Assembly: GCF_034931045.1 (NCBI RefSeq) | Contig: NZ_JAYGHH010000005.1 | Span: 124,001 to 188,000, forward strand | Direction: 5' to 3' | Length of the DNA: 64,000 nucleotides | Origin: Nodularia sp034931045 | GTDB taxonomy: Bacteria > Cyanobacteriota > Cyanobacteriia > Cyanobacteriales > Nostocaceae | In this document: positions 63,686-64,000 of the stretch, in pieces | How the letters are laid out: every line of letters begins with the position of its first letter | Numbering within the stretch: the stretch's first letter is position 1 | Position numbers and translations under genes: made by a program | The notes under the pieces: generated by a model | What the model was told of the DNA's origin: nothing | Database searches by the model: none | Seen by the model: the letters and a program-made list of their open reading frames with translations, nothing else

Positions 63686-64000
63686 TGTGGTCAACACTGA
63701 AACCCAAAATTTGGCAATGGCGGGGTGTAATAATTGCAGTTCCTCATATTACAGTCTTAGTAATTGCGCTGCGCTTGACTGGATTATTACAATTGTTGGA
63801 ATTAGCAGCACTGGATCAATTCTTTCTTCTGCGTCCACCAGAGCCTGTAGATTCTCGGATTGTTATAGTTGACATTAATGAAGCAGATGTTCGTCAACAA
63901 AAACAATGGCCAATGTCTGATGAATCTCTAGCCATTGTGTTAGAGAAAATTAAACAACAGCAACCCAAAGCCATTGGTTTAGATATCTATCGTGATTTAC
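63685..64000 (+). CDS. CHASE2-domain sensor protein (5' part only)
   Basis: The ATG at 63685 overlaps the last base of the DUF928 stop codon. The visible 105 residues are MWSTLKPKIWQWRGVIIAV, a membrane segment, LELAALDQFFLLRPPEPVDS, RIVIVDINEADVRQQKQWPM and QQQPKAIGLDIYRDL, the start of an extracellular CHASE2 domain (D...FF/RP...I.IVDI.E). The output domain (kinase, cyclase or other) is beyond the window. It is probably co-transcribed and translationally coupled with the DUF928 gene. Confidence 0.9.
   Translation, partial: MWSTLKPKIWQWRGVIIAVPHITVLVIALRLTGLLQLLELAALDQFFLLRPPEPVDSRIVIVDINEADVRQQKQWPMSDESLAIVLEKIKQQQPKAIGLDIYRDL

Noticed and set aside
1..64000. tRNA or rRNA genes
   Set aside because: Reading both strands I found no cloverleaf with a convincing T-arm (GGTTCGAATCC-type) and no rRNA sequence; a dedicated scan could still find a weak candidate.

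Overview
The window is from a filamentous, Nostocales-type cyanobacterium. It is AT-rich and sprinkled with HIP1 sites (GCGATCGC) and short heptameric tandem repeats. It carries cyanobacterial marker genes: an NblS-type sensor kinase, the SbtA/SbtB bicarbonate uptake pair, XisH/XisI and a DUF928 protein. Two runs of N (23357-23805 and 28431-28455) show it is a draft assembly.

1-27.8 kb: a phage-tail-like contractile injection system (CIS), almost all on the minus strand. In transcription order it has the sheath (27847), inner tube (25701), zinc-ribbon baseplate protein, a repeat-rich protein broken by the assembly gap, a DUF4255 terminator-type protein, an AAA+ ATPase, a small protein, and a DUF4157 protein that is the best cargo/effector candidate. 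After a plus-strand insert (a small membrane protein plus xisH/xisI) come the tube/LysM adaptors, the hub, the OB-fold spike, a PAAR-like tip, a gp25 wedge protein, two baseplate-J-type proteins, a long tail protein and the start of a DUF6519 protein. Two of the baseplate/tail proteins contain seven-bladed Asp-box (BNR) propellers. One of these propellers has been invaded in frame by a 101-bp MITE.

28-42 kb: chromosomal genes. These are a zinc-ribbon membrane protein, nblS, purD (its 3' end is made of tandem heptamers), a nucleotide-sugar epimerase, and a bicarbonate-uptake island of visibly higher G+C. The island holds sbtB and sbtA, a fragment of a second sbtA, a second sbtB with an amber stop, a transposase remnant and a 200-bp direct repeat. 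A 1286-residue polytopic membrane protein and the 5' part of a probable MscS-type channel gene follow.

42.7-52.3 kb: a very large CRISPR array with 134 repeats and 133 spacers by hand count, and no cas gene anywhere in the window. The last base of the repeat switches once, from T (left 54 repeats) to C (right 80). One spacer carries a 10-nt copy of the start of its right-hand neighbour, the signature of a misplaced nick during spacer acquisition. Both observations place the leader on the left, where the array abuts the truncated channel gene with hardly any room for a leader.

52.5-64 kb: a protein with an HTH-like N-terminus and a periplasmic-binding-protein fold, a hydantoinase/oxoprolinase A-B pair, a stress cluster (Hsp20, HdeD-like, a broken erythromycin-esterase-type gene), a KDPG-type aldolase, a hypothetical protein, and a DUF928 gene overlapping the start of a CHASE2 sensor gene that runs off the window.
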